DNA from: Ignelater luminosus
Taxonomy: Eukaryota > Arthropoda > Insecta > Coleoptera > Elateridae
Length of the DNA: 64,000 nt
Reading direction: 5' to 3'
NCBI GenBank assembly: GCA_011009095.1
Contig: VTPC01091307.1
Span: forward strand, 287,331 to 351,330
A program made the position numbers and the translations under genes. Positions 10,956 to 24,624 of this stretch are shown here, one piece after another (the stretch's first letter is position 1; each line of letters starts with the position of its first letter). A model generated the notes under the pieces. The model did no database searches. It was given only the letters and a program-made list of their open reading frames with translations, and was not told the DNA's origin.

Positions 10956-11491
10956 CAGGGTGGTCCAAGATTCCGCTCTAGTAAGATAATAGCTTTAAGT
11001 TAGGAAATAGAAACAAATTGAAAGCAGAAAGCAACATAGTGCCTCTGGAAGCATAACCTAAAAATATTTTGAATTATACAGGGTGTTAGACTTGTTTGTG
11101 CCAGTATCTTACTTTATTCTTTTAAAATGGAACACCCTGTATATCACTTCATTTTTGGATTCCCTATTACATTTAGATTCATTTTTATCAACCATATGTT
11201 TGGTCTAAATTGCGCCGTTTTCGAGATATTTGATATTTTTTGAAAAAATTTAGTGTTACACTGTTTTAGAAATTTTGAAATATCTCTGGAACTAAACACG
11301 ATACGAAGACACGGTTTGATCATCGTGTCAAATACGAGCTGCTACATCAGTTGTGTTACAAATAACTTTGTTAAAGATTAAATTTTGAGGTTATGCTTCC
11401 AGAGGCACTATGTTGCTCTCTGCTTTTAATTTGTTTCTATCCGCTAACATAAAGCTGTCACCTTACTAGAGCGGAATATTGGACCACTCTA
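10956..11491. mobile_element. Foldback MITE with CAGGGTGGTCC ends
   Basis: A 536-bp element flanked by TA (10954-10955; 11492-11493). The outer arms of about 105 bp (10956-11060 and 11387-11491) are near-perfect reverse complements; both contain CCGCTCTAGTAAG and ATAGTGCCTCTGGAAGCATAACC in mirror order. Between them, 11083-11137 is a smaller block with its own CAGGGTGTTAG and GAACACCCTG ends, probably an older MITE trapped inside. No coding capacity. It was presumably moved in trans by a Tc1/mariner transposase. Confidence 0.85.
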
Positions 11492-13086
<1,595 letters not shown>

Positions 13087-13998
13087 CTGAAACAAAACAC
13101 AAATATAGTACTGGTTTGAAATTGAAAACAAAACAACTTTAAAAATGGAAATGTTTGCTGACAACTCTCTTATTGTGAAGTCTTTTGTTTTTCAATTTTA
13201 GTTAATTTCGGTTTGGATGTGGACGTTGAAATGCAATTATATAAATTGTTCTTACGTACGTAACTGGTATAATAAGTCCATATTTACACATACCTGCAAT
13301 TTATTTTAAATGCCCGTTATTACTTACAAAAAAACCCAAAGATTCAAGACGATAAAAGACGCAACTGAATTATTTTCTACCATATTTTAAATTAAAACGA
13401 GAGATATTAAGTCATAAAAACAGTACCTTTCTTATAAAACAACAGTTTGGGTTAAAGCAAAATAATAGCAAAGAGCATCACTAACCTTGATCTTTGTATG
13501 TTAATTATTATTAACTGGACTTCAAGACTTATATTTGATACAAAGATAATTCCAGTTTTATTATACGCCTACGACAGATAATAGTTTGTTGTGTATGGCA
13601 TTACTGCACGTAGAGTATCAGTTCAAATAGAATTAATTTAATTTAAAATCAATTTTTGTGGAAAGTGCAAGAATTCATACATTCTTTTCTTCTTTATTAC
13701 GAAAGAGCAGCAACAAAAAGAGTGATCCGGCTCCGGGAACCAACATGTACTAAGGTAGTGATGTCGAACGATTGTTTTACATGTTCAAGACGACAATTCT
13801 TTTATAAATAGTACCGAATGATAAAGAAACAATTTCAAATTTTGTACATAATTTGATTTTCTAAAGTTGGCGCTTCTTAAGAATGGCAATGAGACGTTAA
13901 AAATCACACAACTTCACAAGAGATGTTTCCAATGAACTCGCGATATAGTGAAACGTAATTTGGAGATTACAGAGAAACTATCAGGAGACAGACAATTA
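13087..13998. other. Upstream stretch, nothing recognised
   Basis: No coding signal or TE terminus until the MITE at 13999. It may hold an upstream exon or promoter of the minus-strand FAM102-like gene, but nothing supports a specific site. Confidence 0.35.
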
Positions 13999-15250
13999 CA
14001 GGGTCGCTAAAAAGTATGGAAACACGCTACCCCCACGTAAACGGTAAGTAATAGACAAATGAAATTTGGAGAGCTTAAAGTAGGTATTTTTGTCATGTTT
14101 TCCGAAGGAAATTAAGATCAAATCTTCAATTGTTTTTTTTTCGTACGACCGCCATCTTAAATTTCTTTAAATGGACCACCTTGTATATGGCCCCATATTT
14201 TGATGAGGATTTCTAAGGCGAATTCAATAATATAAGGGTTGCTATACTTATCTTGAAAGGTTTTGGAGATAATCGCTATTCTTTTGTCAAGGATTTCTTA
14301 ACTTTTAAGGGCGGAATCGTAATGCAAGCAGACCCCCCCCCCGATTATTTGCAAAATTCCTTGCGAAAACTTCAAAAGAGATTGTTTCATTTTCAAGAAG
14401 TTAACGAAACGCATTTTGAACACTTGTTATAAAATCATATCGTGTTTTTGTTATTATCAATTCGTCACTATTTGTTCTTATTCCACCATAAATTTAGTTT
14501 GCTCTAGCATCGATCCTATTATTTTAAATAAGTAGGCTAAGGGCAAAATTTTTACGGTTTTCTTTTACTTTAATTACTTATAAAATAATCGTACATCGTT
14601 TTTTTAGTTCCGTTGCCTCTGCTGTTTCACGGGTAACTCGATTTTGATAAAAATTAATAATGAAACCCTTGACAAATAAATAGCAATTGTCTCCAGAACC
14701 TTTCAAGATAAGTATGGCAACCCTTATATTGTTGAATTCGCCTTTAAAATCCCTATCGAGATATGGGGTCATATACAGGTTGATCCATTTAAAAAAATTC
14801 AAGATGGCGGCCGTACGAAAAAACAATTGAAGATTTGTTTTTTATTCCCTTCGCAAAACATGGCAAACAACGCCTACTTTAAGCTGTTTAAATTCCATTT
14901 ATCTATCTCTTACCGTTTTTGCAGAAGCAGCGTGTTTCCATACTTTTTAATAGTGAAACCCCCGACAAAAGAATAGCGATTATCTCCAAAACCTTTTACG
15001 ATAAGTATAGTAACGCTTATATCATTAAATTTGTCTTGAAAATCCCTATCCAAACATGGGGTCATATACTGGGTGTTCTATTTAAAAAAATTCAATATGG
15101 CTGCCGTACAAAAAACAATTAAAAATTTGTTTTTAATTACCTTCGCAAAACATGGCAAAAAATACCTACTTTGAGTTCTCCAAATTTCATTTGTTTATTA
15201 GTTACCGTTTCTGCAGGGATAGCATGTTTCCATACCTTTTAGCGACCCTG
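13999..15250. mobile_element. Three-armed foldback MITE with CAGGGTCGC ends
   Basis: A 1252-bp non-coding element flanked by TA (13997-13998; 15251-15252). The left arm (13999 to about 14300) is the reverse complement of the right arm (about 14953-15250). The right arm is also tandemly duplicated as 14669-14952, so the element carries three copies of one roughly 290-bp arm. Each arm contains a CCATACTTTTTA-type outer motif, an ATGGCGGCCGTAC-like motif and an internal GGTCATATAC...GGTGTTC/CACCTTGTATATGGCC block resembling an older MITE end. A C-run lies at about 14331-14341. Confidence 0.8.
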
Positions 15251-15252
15251 TA

Positions 15253-16155
15253 TAGTGTGTGTCCTAAATTCGTGGCTCATCATTGGAATCTCGGAAACCG
15301 TAAGAGATACGAAATCGGTAAAAGGTTACCTATTTTGGAGATCAGTTTATTGATGTCTTTGTTCCCTCAGAAAAGTTCACGGCTTACTAGATACTCGCTA
15401 AAACCGAAATTATAGTAGAATATCCCAGGAACGCGCAAAGATAGGAAAGAATGGCGAAGAGGTGGTTTTAGAAAATTTATTCCCGAACACAAAAAAATTA
15501 TTTCCACGATCGTCTTTTATTATATTCGGTGGTGGAACGTAAACGCAAACTTTTTATAATAGGACGCCTGCTTGATTTTTATATTGCTGAATAATGCGTT
15601 TTAAATGTTTTCAGTGATGACATTGACATAACTATTTTTTTGTTTTACCAAGTTTTGAAATAGAAACTACCTTCATCGTAGTGTGCCATGACATCAGACA
15701 CATGAAAATCGTGCAGTTTCATCAAATAAATTGTATTTGTTAAGCAACAATAGTTAAAAAAAAAGAAATACGCTTTTAAAATACTTTACAGGGCATTAAT
15801 AAATTGCATCGTATAAGCAGCTGTGTAGTATTTGTTAATGCCCGGTGAAATCTTAAAAACGAATTTCTTTTGTTTTAGAAATTGCTGCATAACAATAGTA
15901 TATTATTTAAAAGGCATGTAATGGTTATTATTTTAGACGAGGATGAAATCATTAAAGTGTGAAATAGTCCATTACATGTAAGTCAAATACGATAGTTTAT
16001 CCACGACTATTAAAGAAAAATAAATTCGAAAGTGTTGAATAATGGGATGATCATTCTATTTTCTTATGTTTGATGTCATGGCATACTACGATAAAAATAG
16101 TGTTCACTTCGTAACTTGGTAAAGTAAAAGAATAACTACGTCAAGCCTCATACGT
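15253..16155. mobile_element. M1 foldback element, oldest-looking copy (M1a)
   Basis: It begins TAGTGTGTCC (consensus CAGTGTGTCC) directly at the TA duplication of the preceding MITE. It then follows the M1 sequence: ATCTCGGAAA, AAGAGATACGAA, TTTTGGAGATCAG, and later the ATGTCATGGCA block. Unlike the other M1 copies it retains the long version of both arms up to about 16155, where similarity ends without the mirror terminus. It has drifted more than the copies at 30240, 35350 and 40779. Confidence 0.7.
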
Positions 16156-16266
16156 GCGAGTTCAAAAAGCGACTAATTCTTTATTTATTACTTAACTTAC
16201 CGTTCATTTTGTAGAATATTTCAAAATTATGTTAATTTAGTTTACCAGGTAAAGCAAAGTTATATA

Positions 16267-16638
16267 CCAAGTGGCCCAACGAAAAAGAAACAGACTGAAT
16301 AACTCCCACGAAACTAATTTTTCGAAAAAAAAACATAAAAATACGTCGATTTGTAAAAATTTGAAAATCACGAAGCCTACTATGTTTTATATTTAACACC
16401 CTGTGTCTTGCAAAGAAATCGACAGGATTTAAAAATTCTAATGGGGCAATATTGAGAATTGAAAGGTGTTTCTAAAGATGTGCCACTTGAATCCCCTTCC
16501 CATTAGAAATTTTTGAAGAGTTGACGTTTGAAGTTTAGGGTTCAAATTCAAATAATCGACGTGTTTTTGCGTTTTTTTTTCGAAAAATTATTTTCTTGGA
16601 AGTTATTCAGTCTGTTTCGTTTTCGTTGGGCCACCCTG
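16267..16638. mobile_element. MITE with GTGGCCCAACGAAAA inverted ends
   Basis: A 372-bp palindromic element. The left arm GTGGCCCAACGAAAAAGAAA (from 16271) mirrors the right arm TTCGTTTTCGTTGGGCCAC (to 16634). The right outer end CCACCCTG shows the CAGGGTGG terminus; the left outer end has drifted to CCAAGTGG. TA precedes it at 16265-16266; the right TA has become CA. Arms continue inward through ACAGACTGAATAACT. No coding capacity. Confidence 0.8.
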
Positions 16639-17135
16639 CAGATAAAATTCACTTAGTTCCAAGGACTTTTTTGAACAGTTAGAAAATCTTTGAGAAGTAC
16701 ATCAAAGTTTACAATATTATAGATGCAAATCTTCCTTGGACTTGCATACTTAAACGTGTTATCTGTAACAGAACATTTTTACACTTACATGTGTAATAAA
16801 GTTTATAAAGAAATCCAGGCAGGCAATCAGGAAGCAAAGGAAACAAGTTAAAACATGCATTGCAATGATTTCGCAGTTTTGCTACGTCAGCTTTGCTGAG
16901 CGAAAAGATTTTATTTTTTTTTCCTCATAAACTACTTAGTTATCCCTTAAGATCTTTTACACACTAGTCTTTTACACTCCTGATGATACATGTATATGCC
17001 AGGTCTTTGCTTGGGTGAGTAGTTTCTGGGGGTCCTTATAAAGGGAGACCCCACAGTTCAAAGTAAATTTAGAACCTGGGACAGAGAAGTGAATCTGAAG
17101 TATTTATCACATCAGCACAGAGTCTGTCATATGTA
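16639..17135. other. Spacer between two TA-inserted elements
   Basis: No coding signal. It includes a small GC-richer patch around 17020-17060 with GGGGGTCCTTATAAAGGGAGACC, a short imperfect hairpin, of unknown meaning. Confidence 0.4.
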
Positions 17136-19173
17136 CAGGGTGTCCCTAAATTGCATTAAAAGCTTCAGGTAGACGTCTTCCTTTATGAGGCCTGAACTCA
17201 AATCTGCAACCAGAATTTTCCCTAGTCGCTTAGTTTTTTTGTACGACGATGAAGAAGTTAACACATTTAACATTAAATTACAAGACATCGGGCAATTAAA
17301 TCTAACGGATACTATATATCCATTCAATAGGTGAACTTATTAGAAGAAAAAATTACCATTATGAATGCATTAACTATTAACGTTTTCTTTGTAGAGAGGG
17401 TGTTAAAAATAAGAGATTTAGTAAAAACAGATGTGACAACCACGCAAACACTGTTTACTTGGACGAATCTAAACAATTGTTTACATCACAATTCATCTGT
17501 TACATTTTGACATTTGTGGTTAGCTGGCGTTAGACATACATTTTGTAATTTGAGTTATTCTTGCACATTTGCTGTTTGGTGTTGAATTTTTCCTTAATTA
17601 TTTTCTACTCCGTTTCCGTTGTTTGTGTTATTGTTGTTTGTTGACTTTTTGTTTTTGTTAAAATTTTTATTCTGTTCTGTTTCTGTTTGCTGACTTGCAG
17701 TTCCCGTTTTTTTCTGGTATGTATTAATTCTAGTTTTTGTATTTCAGTTTTATAGTTTAGAGTTTCTTTAGTTTTGTCATGGAGTATGCAATACATGAGT
17801 ATACCGACATGATTCTGTTTCTTGGGCAATATAATGGAAATTACAATGAAGCTGCCAGACTTTATACAGAACGTTTTCCAAATAGACGCCATCCAAGTCA
17901 TAACGTTATTCGAAATGCACACCAAAGGCTTAGAGAATCTGGAAATATTATGCCAATTCATAATTTAAATAGAGGTAGGCCGCGAGCAGTCAGAAATCCC
18001 AATTTAGAAGAAGACGTTCTAAATATTGCAGAAAACGATCCCAGCACCAGCGTTTGTGCTATTTCTCGAGTTGTGCTTGCTTCAAAAACAACTGTCCACA
18101 AAATCCTAAAAGAAGATGGGCTTCATCCCTACTATCACAAGACTCGAGTTCAGCATTTGATGGAAGCAGATTTTGAAAAACTTGCGACCTTTTGCGAATG
18201 GCTCCTAGACCAACACAGAAGAAACCCTGCTTTTGTAAGTAATGTGCTGTGGACGGATGAGGCTACCTTTACAAGAAATGGTATTTTTAATGTTCATAAC
18301 GAACACATCTGGGCACATGAAAATCCTCACGTTTTTCAGGAAAGCAATTTTCAAGCTCGCTTTTCGGTGAACGTATGGGCGGGCATAGTAGGAAATAAAA
18401 TGGTTGGTCCTTTTATACTACCTAACAGGTTAACTGCTGAAAACTACCTAATTTTTTTAAATAACGATTTTTATAATCTGCTGGATGATGTTCCTTCGTT
18501 GGTCCGTAGGGATATGTGGGTGCAGCAAGATGGTGCACTATCTCATTATGCTGCTAGAGTTCGACAATGGTTTAACGAGAACTATCCGCAAAAGTGTATT
18601 GGTCGTGGAAGTCCCGTAGCTTGGCCCCCAAGAAGCCCGGACTTAACGCCCTTAGACTTCTTCTTGTGAAGACATTTAAAAAATTTAGTGTATTTAATCC
18701 CTGTTGAAAATGAAGAACAATTAATAAATCGCATACAAGAAGCAGCAACAACTGTTAATGAATAAATGCTCCAGCGTGTTCAACATGCTGTGATTACACG
18801 GGCAATAAAATGTCGTGAAGCTGCTGGAAGACACTTTGAACATTTATTTAAGTTAAAATACATTTTATTGGTACAAAACGTACAGGTACCACTGATATTC
18901 AGATTTCAACTACAAATTACTAATTAGTTTTTAATAATGTAGTTTTTTTTTCATAAATGTGATTTTTTACATGAGTTTACTTTAGATTGCTTTAGATTTA
19001 AATTATTTCAATAGCTAGCCCGATTTAATTTTTTTATTGCGATCAATGTTTCTTTTTTTGGCTCGTGTGAAGAAACTAACTGCGTTAGAGAGTTCGCGTT
19101 TGAAGTTGTCTCATCACAATTGATTAAGGAAGGCGGCTACCTGAAGCTTTTAATGCAATTTAGGGACATCCTG
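17136..19173 (+). mobile_element. DD41D mariner-like transposon, nearly intact
   Basis: A 2038-bp element flanked by TA (17134-17135; 19174-19175). Terminal inverted repeats of about 48 bp begin CAGGGTGTCCCTAAATTGCA on the left and CAGGATGTCCCTAAATTGCA when the right end is reversed, and continue through AAAAGCTTCAGGTAG. It holds one transposase frame on the plus strand (17779-18927) interrupted by only two stops. Length, TIRs, TA target and the D-D-41-D spacing place it in the IS630/Tc1/mariner group near the rosa/DD41D families. Confidence 0.9.
17779..18927 (+). pseudogene. DD41D transposase with two in-frame stops
   Basis: A continuous frame of 382 codons. Residues 1-55 form the DUF4817-like helix-turn-helix (EYTDMILFLGQYNGNYNEAA). 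A second HTH at about 75-115 includes SVCAISRVV...STTVHKIL-type text. Catalytic residues are visible: WTDEATF (D about 155), WVQQDGA (second D about 251) and SPDLTPLDFF (third D), with 41 residues between the second and third. TGA at 18667-18669 replaces the tryptophan of FFLWGHLK (codon 297) and TAA at 18763-18765 falls at codon 329. The remaining C-terminus AAGRHFEHLFK is in frame. So few lesions suggest a fairly recent insertion. Confidence 0.88.
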
Positions 19174-22100
19174 TATATGATGGAGTACCACAACATTTTC
19201 CACTTTACAAAAAGCATAGTCTAAGCTAGAACCTTGCAAGAATCAATTTTTTAAAACTAGATTTGGCCCTACCCGATTGAAACAAGAATGATACATTCAA
19301 AAATAACCTGATGATATTTTTGCTAAAACCAGAAGTTTAGGTTGCAGAAGCGTAAGCAAACAGTACCAAAACTAACGAGTATACATAATCATACCACCTA
19401 TCAAGAAATGTTTTATAGGTATATTAAGATTGTCTTTAAGTTCAATCAAGATAAATACTTTTATAATTCGACAGATAATATAGTTTGCATCTCACACCTT
19501 CCGCATTCTCTTTCACTCCCCTCCCCTTTGTGAAATAACCACTGCAGTATATTGCATTACGTCAGAAATATAGCACCTAATATTCGACAGAGTGGACAAT
19601 CAGTTTTAAAATAACTTATTAAAAAACCAATTATATAAGACACAAACGGGATGCCATAAATAGAAGTCAATCACAAATCTGCTATTGTACACCGAAAGCT
19701 TTTTTTTATTTAATTTTTAATATGCAAGTATCAGTCACATTCGAACAACTCGACACTCTCACTACTTCAATGCTACTTAAATTTGTAAAGAATGAATCAC
19801 TACCAAGGGCAAAAAACAATTTCTTTTGTTCACATTTCCATAAACGGCAATATAGTTCGTCCTGGTGCATATAAATCCGTGCCCTAATTATAACTGACTT
19901 TCAGACTTGAATATAAAAGAACTCGTTTAAAGAGCAATTAATGTTCTTATCTAGATAGACACTTGAATCATATTATGGGGTTTCAAGGTTCAATTCCCGT
20001 GTGAGAAAAACTTTGTTTTTAAATAACACAGTAGGGAGTTTCGATTAAAAAAAAGAGACAAAACATTCCAAATACAGAAATGAAATTTAAAAAGGGAAAT
20101 ACAGAGAGGTAAATCACTTATGTATAAAATATTTTTTCAAAGAAATTCCACTGGTAAAGAAATTAATAAGATTACAGTTTTTTGCATGCTGCCTTCGAAG
20201 AAACGAAGCAAGAAAACATTTTGTAGAGAGACTTACACATCTGGATTACATACAAAGTGGGAAGCGTAAAAAAAGAGTAGGCACAAAAAATTTATGTTCG
20301 ATAAATTGTACACTAAAACTGGTTAGATAAGAAAAAGTGAGCATTAAAGCTATTTTCGTATTAAAGTTTGCACCTTCTAGGATTAGTACGAACGATTCAT
20401 ATGAAACTTTCCATTTTTTTTTGCCCAACTCACTAGCAGTAGTAGTTATAGTTTTTACTTTCATTTTCATCTCTTATACATTAATATTCTAGCAAATTAA
20501 AAATGTTAGCGACGTTGCGAAACCATTTAACTTTTTATGAGCAACCAGTTTTTGTAACAACATCTAAATCAAATTAGCACTTTAATCAACTCTTTTAGAT
20601 ATTAAACTCTAACTAGGTACTTCCACGCCAGTAAAAAAAAACTAAGCTCGGCAAATCTTAAGGAAGAATTTTAAAAGAAAATTAATAAAAAGTATAGCTT
20701 CAAGGAATAACATTGCCCGATACAATCAATTAAACAGGACGCGTCCAAAATACGTCCTTGTTGCTTTACTAAATGGGCCATGAATGATTATATTCGTAAT
20801 TGGAATTCTTACTTTTGAATTACATGATAATTATCATTACGTATTCATAGGAAAAACGATAATACGTAATCAATCAAACTGGCGTAATAATATGCATGTC
20901 TATTATGTGTTGTTGGTATAAGCATCGAGTTTCTTAATGATTGATTTTCATTTCACTTTACAAACAAATCGTTATCAAAATGGTGTTTTCAGCGTTTTAC
21001 ATTAAAAAAAAGTGAATGACGAGATGGGCATTTTATGTTTATTTAAGGAAAATTACATAAAAAATTGTTATAATCAAATGCTTTCACTTAATTAATTTCC
21101 TTCGTGCTTGTTTTCTTAAAAACGAGATTTTGAGAATTGTGCAATTATTTCCAGTAATGCTTGGTAAGTGGATGATGCTGGGGCAGTGTCATTCTAATTA
21201 TTATTGTTTTCTTCTATTTCAATTTCGTATACCCTACACTATTTGAATCGCTTTGTATAAAAAAGAATTATTGTTATTCCATAAATCAATGTTCGATTGG
21301 TACTCGTTAAACCCAATCTATTTTATCGTTTTTCAAGCGCATAAAGGTTCTGCTCATATTAGTTTAAGATTAGAAATCTTTCTTATAACAGAATTTCCCA
21401 ATAACCAATTCCTAATTTAAATCGATAAGAACAGCTATGATAAGAGTTTCATAATATCAAAAATGTCAAGATTGATATCTTTCTGCTACTGGGTAAAAGT
21501 GTTTATAGCGCGAATGGGAAATTGAGGTATGTAATTGAAGATAAAAATCGAAATCAATCTTGATTAGTTAACTTATTATAAAATCGAAACAATAACTTAG
21601 GCATAACTGTCCGAGTAGTTATGGTTTTCAAACAATAAATTTTCAAACAAAATTTTTTTTTATTTTCGGTGATAATTCAATCAAAGACTGGCCATCTTTT
21701 CGGCCAACTCAACAAGCGAAAAAAATGTAATTTTTCAGTCTTGTACTCTATTTTAAATTCTTGAGTTCGAAGAACTATTGGAATGCTTTCCTCAGTTTTA
21801 TAAAAGAAGCATGGAGTCTCTCTACCACATTCAGCCTGATGCGTAGAGGGTCACTTTCTACCAAGAAACATCAAACATTATTGTACACTTGATTGGTATT
21901 CCTAAGTATGAAAGACGAAAATGTCTCGATCGGAACTTGGCTAATTACAACTGTTGATATCGAAGATAACAGAATGGGATAAATCGTTGTAACTATGTTA
22001 CAATCAAAACTGCATAATCCAATGCAATATAACTATACCACTGTACGATCAAGAATGATCTTGGTAGAATCTGCTACAATGATGAAATGTTTTGAATCTG

Positions 22101-22474
22101 ATCAGAAGCAGCGAAAAGTTACTATATCCTTGAACCAATCAGCTGATAAGATTCCGGGCGACTCTCATTTCATATCTCTGTATTTTATTATTGTTTTAAT
22201 AGTATTTCCTTAGGGGAACTTCCTAAAGAGCTCCTAGATATATTTCTACCATTGACATTTAATCTTCTGTTCTACTGCCAATACCGTCTCAAGTACATAG
22301 TCAGGTTTCTAAAGTTCTATTTTTCTTTTTTTTGCCCCGACATCCATTGTCCCCGGAACTGCGCAAATCATATTGTTCAACAAACCAACGAGAGTGACTT
22401 CAGTGTTGAAGAATGAAATTCAATTCCAGGTTACTGTTGTGCAATGCAAGAATACATCCCCTTTCAAAGTAAAT
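19174..22474. other. AT-rich intergenic or intronic DNA
   Basis: About 3.3 kb without a recognised gene or repeat end. Between about 21700 and 22470 the sequence is slightly less AT-rich, and some short plus-strand frames look code-like (for example around 22215-22440), but I could match them to nothing. A GGTTCAATTCCCG string at 19987-19999 resembles a tRNA B box without the rest of a tRNA. Confidence 0.4.
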
Positions 22475-24509
22475 AGTACAGTCATTATAGGGGTCGTACG
22501 TAGACAAAATTAGAACAGAACTTTTTTCTTCACAAATATGTTTGTTTAGTCATGCTACACAACATACTAAAAGTCCTGATGAATCCGAGGTGTGCGTTAT
22601 CCGCCATCTTAAAAAAATGGCGGCGGATAGGGGTCTGAGCTTATATCTCCGTAAATATTAGTCGTAGCTAAAAAAAATCAAAGGAACAAATGAAAGAGCA
22701 TAAAATTTCCTACAAAACCATGTCTTTAGTTTTTACCACCTAAATATGAATGATTGCGACTAATATTGACTTAATTGAGTTAAGACATAAAAGTTTATGA
22801 CTTTTTCAAGAGACCTACAAGAACTATATTTCTTTCAATTAAGTCTAACTTCGGAGGGTTACCAGCAAAATCGTGCAGCATTTCCGTTGCTACTATTTTC
22901 TCTGCGTCAGACAATTATAAAGAATTCAACTTAATATACCCTAAAGCTGTCTGGGTCATGAAATGGGCACTGATAGCTCTGGCATAATGATGCCCTGCAT
23001 CTGATCAACGGAGTTGGACGCATAGCACAATCTCCAGACTTCTTTGAGGCCACTTCCATTCATTATACGTCCAATTGCACTCATGAATGACATTAGCATG
23101 TGAAAGCCACCAAGTCTTACAGTGATGTTCGATAAGTCAGGAGATAACGCAACGATTTCACGAGCTTTAGCGTATAAGGGCTGATCAAATGTTACAGAAC
23201 ATTGTTTAAGCTTTAATTCAAAATTTTTTTATTAGCAAAATGTAACACCGAATTAAGTGCATCATAACTCCTTGCCGGCAAGTCTACAAAAGGCAGAAAT
23301 AAAATTTTACTCTTATCGTTAGGAATATCCTTTGTAACTTTCTCCATAAATCCATTCCAAAACGACCAAAGAATATTACTCGGTGTCATAATCCAAAACG
23401 TTTCATATATAGGTCTAGTTACGTTAAAATCTTCAATTTGAATACTTTTGAGACCTGGAGTATTGTCCCTGTGAAAATATTTAATTTCGTTTTTGTACTA
23501 AATCAGCAGATTCTTGAGATAACTTTGATTTTGACCGCAGCATAGAGGAACATTTTTCAACCGATTCTGTTGGAGTAACACACTTAATGCCTTCCATACA
23601 GTGGAAAGTTCCGTTACCATCGATTATGCTAAGGTTGATGTCGGCGTTATCGCAGACAAACTAGGCAAAGGCTCCTTCATTGATAGCTAGAGGTCCTTGC
23701 TTGGCAGAAGCTGCTTCATACGCTAATATTTCATTATACTGGACGCTCAAACCAACTTTCGAGAGGATGGTTAGTATAGTACGAGATGCGAATTTAATGA
23801 TGAAAATATAATCCCAAGCCAAGTTGAGTTCGAGAAAGAAATGATTTAGGTCTAACTGCGACCATAATGTTGTGAGCAAAAACAGCGATCTTTTTTTTCC
23901 AAGCTTGTGGATCTCCATTTTTTCCTTTCAATATCATTGCATTTAGAAACGTCTTCAAAGATAAGGGGATTTCTTCTTCTACACCATTCAAAAGACTCTT
24001 GGTCACTTTGTTGTAAAATGATATCTTCTTTGACAGTGGCTGCTGCTTAATTTTTCTTCCTCCTCATTGGCTTCTCTAGCGGAATACCAAGCATTATTCA
24101 AAATAATACTTATGTCTTGAATCAATAACAGTATCATATTTATGCAGTAAAAAACGAATCCAGGCGTCGAAACGACTTTTTTTCGCATTTGAAAATTTCA
24201 GGTTTTTTCTTCGCTATTTTTTTTTAAATTACTGGTTGGTGGTATGCAAAAACTGAATGCATGTTTTTGTAGGAAATTTTATGCTCTTTCATTTGTTCCT
24301 TTGACTTTTTTACGGAGATATAAGCGAAAACCCGCGCTCGGACCCCTTTCCCCGCCATTTTTTCAAGATGGCGGACAACGCACACCTCGGATTCATCAGG
24401 ACTTTTAGTATGTTGTATAACATAACTAAACAAACATATTTGTAGAGAAAAAAAATCTGTTCTAATTTTGTTGACTTTTGGTCAAAAAAGTGACTATAAT
24501 GACTGTACT
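22475..24509 (-). mobile_element. DNA transposon with ~260-bp inverted repeats
   Basis: The ends AGTACAGTCATTATAG (22475-22490) and its reverse complement (24494-24509) bound inverted repeats reaching to about 22740 and 24230. Both arms include TTAGAACAGA, ATATGTTTGTTTAGT, GAATCCGAGGTGTGCGT, AAATGGCGG and AGAGCATAAAATTTCCTAC in mirror order. The roughly 1.5 kb interior encodes, on the minus strand, a decayed protein of a widespread uncharacterised transposon-associated family. The superfamily is unknown to me, and no clear target duplication is visible at the ends. Confidence 0.8.
22900..24190 (-). pseudogene. Uncharacterised transposon-associated protein (LGGFH family)
   Basis: Minus-strand text in order: a stretch at 23794-24006 (SLKTFLNAMI, KKKIAVFAHNIM), then VGLSVQYNEILAYEAASAKQ (about 23740), FVCDNADINLSIIDGNGTFH (about 23620), FDQPLYAKAREIVALSPDLS (about 23180) and VRLGGFHMLMSFMSAIGRIM, NGSGLKEVW (about 23060). 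In many invertebrate genomes proteins with DNxDxNxxTxDGxxTxHxMG followed by LGGFHxxMSFxxxIG are common and repetitive, with no assigned function. The frame shifts repeatedly, so this copy is dead. Family recognition is from memory of the motif order. Confidence 0.6.
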
Positions 24510-24624
24510 AAAAGTCCTTTTTGCATTGTTCCTATCGCTTAATCACTATAGACGCCAATACTTTCTTATGACTGTCTTTCTGATTTGCATATTTCTGTTT
24601 CAGATCCATCAACATAATCTAAAG

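Noticed and set aside
17605-17961. Minus-strand frame opposite the DD41D transposase
   Set aside because: It is a shadow of the transposon and its untranslated leader, rich in K/T/Q from a simple-sequence run.
19960-20010. tRNA gene, from GGTTCAATTCCCG at 19987-19999
   Set aside because: No A box, acceptor stem pairing or anticodon arm can be placed upstream at proper spacing; it is probably a chance B-box-like string.
22215-22440. Code-like plus-strand text left of the 22475 element
   Set aside because: Short segments in changing frames; no domain could be named, so no gene is called.
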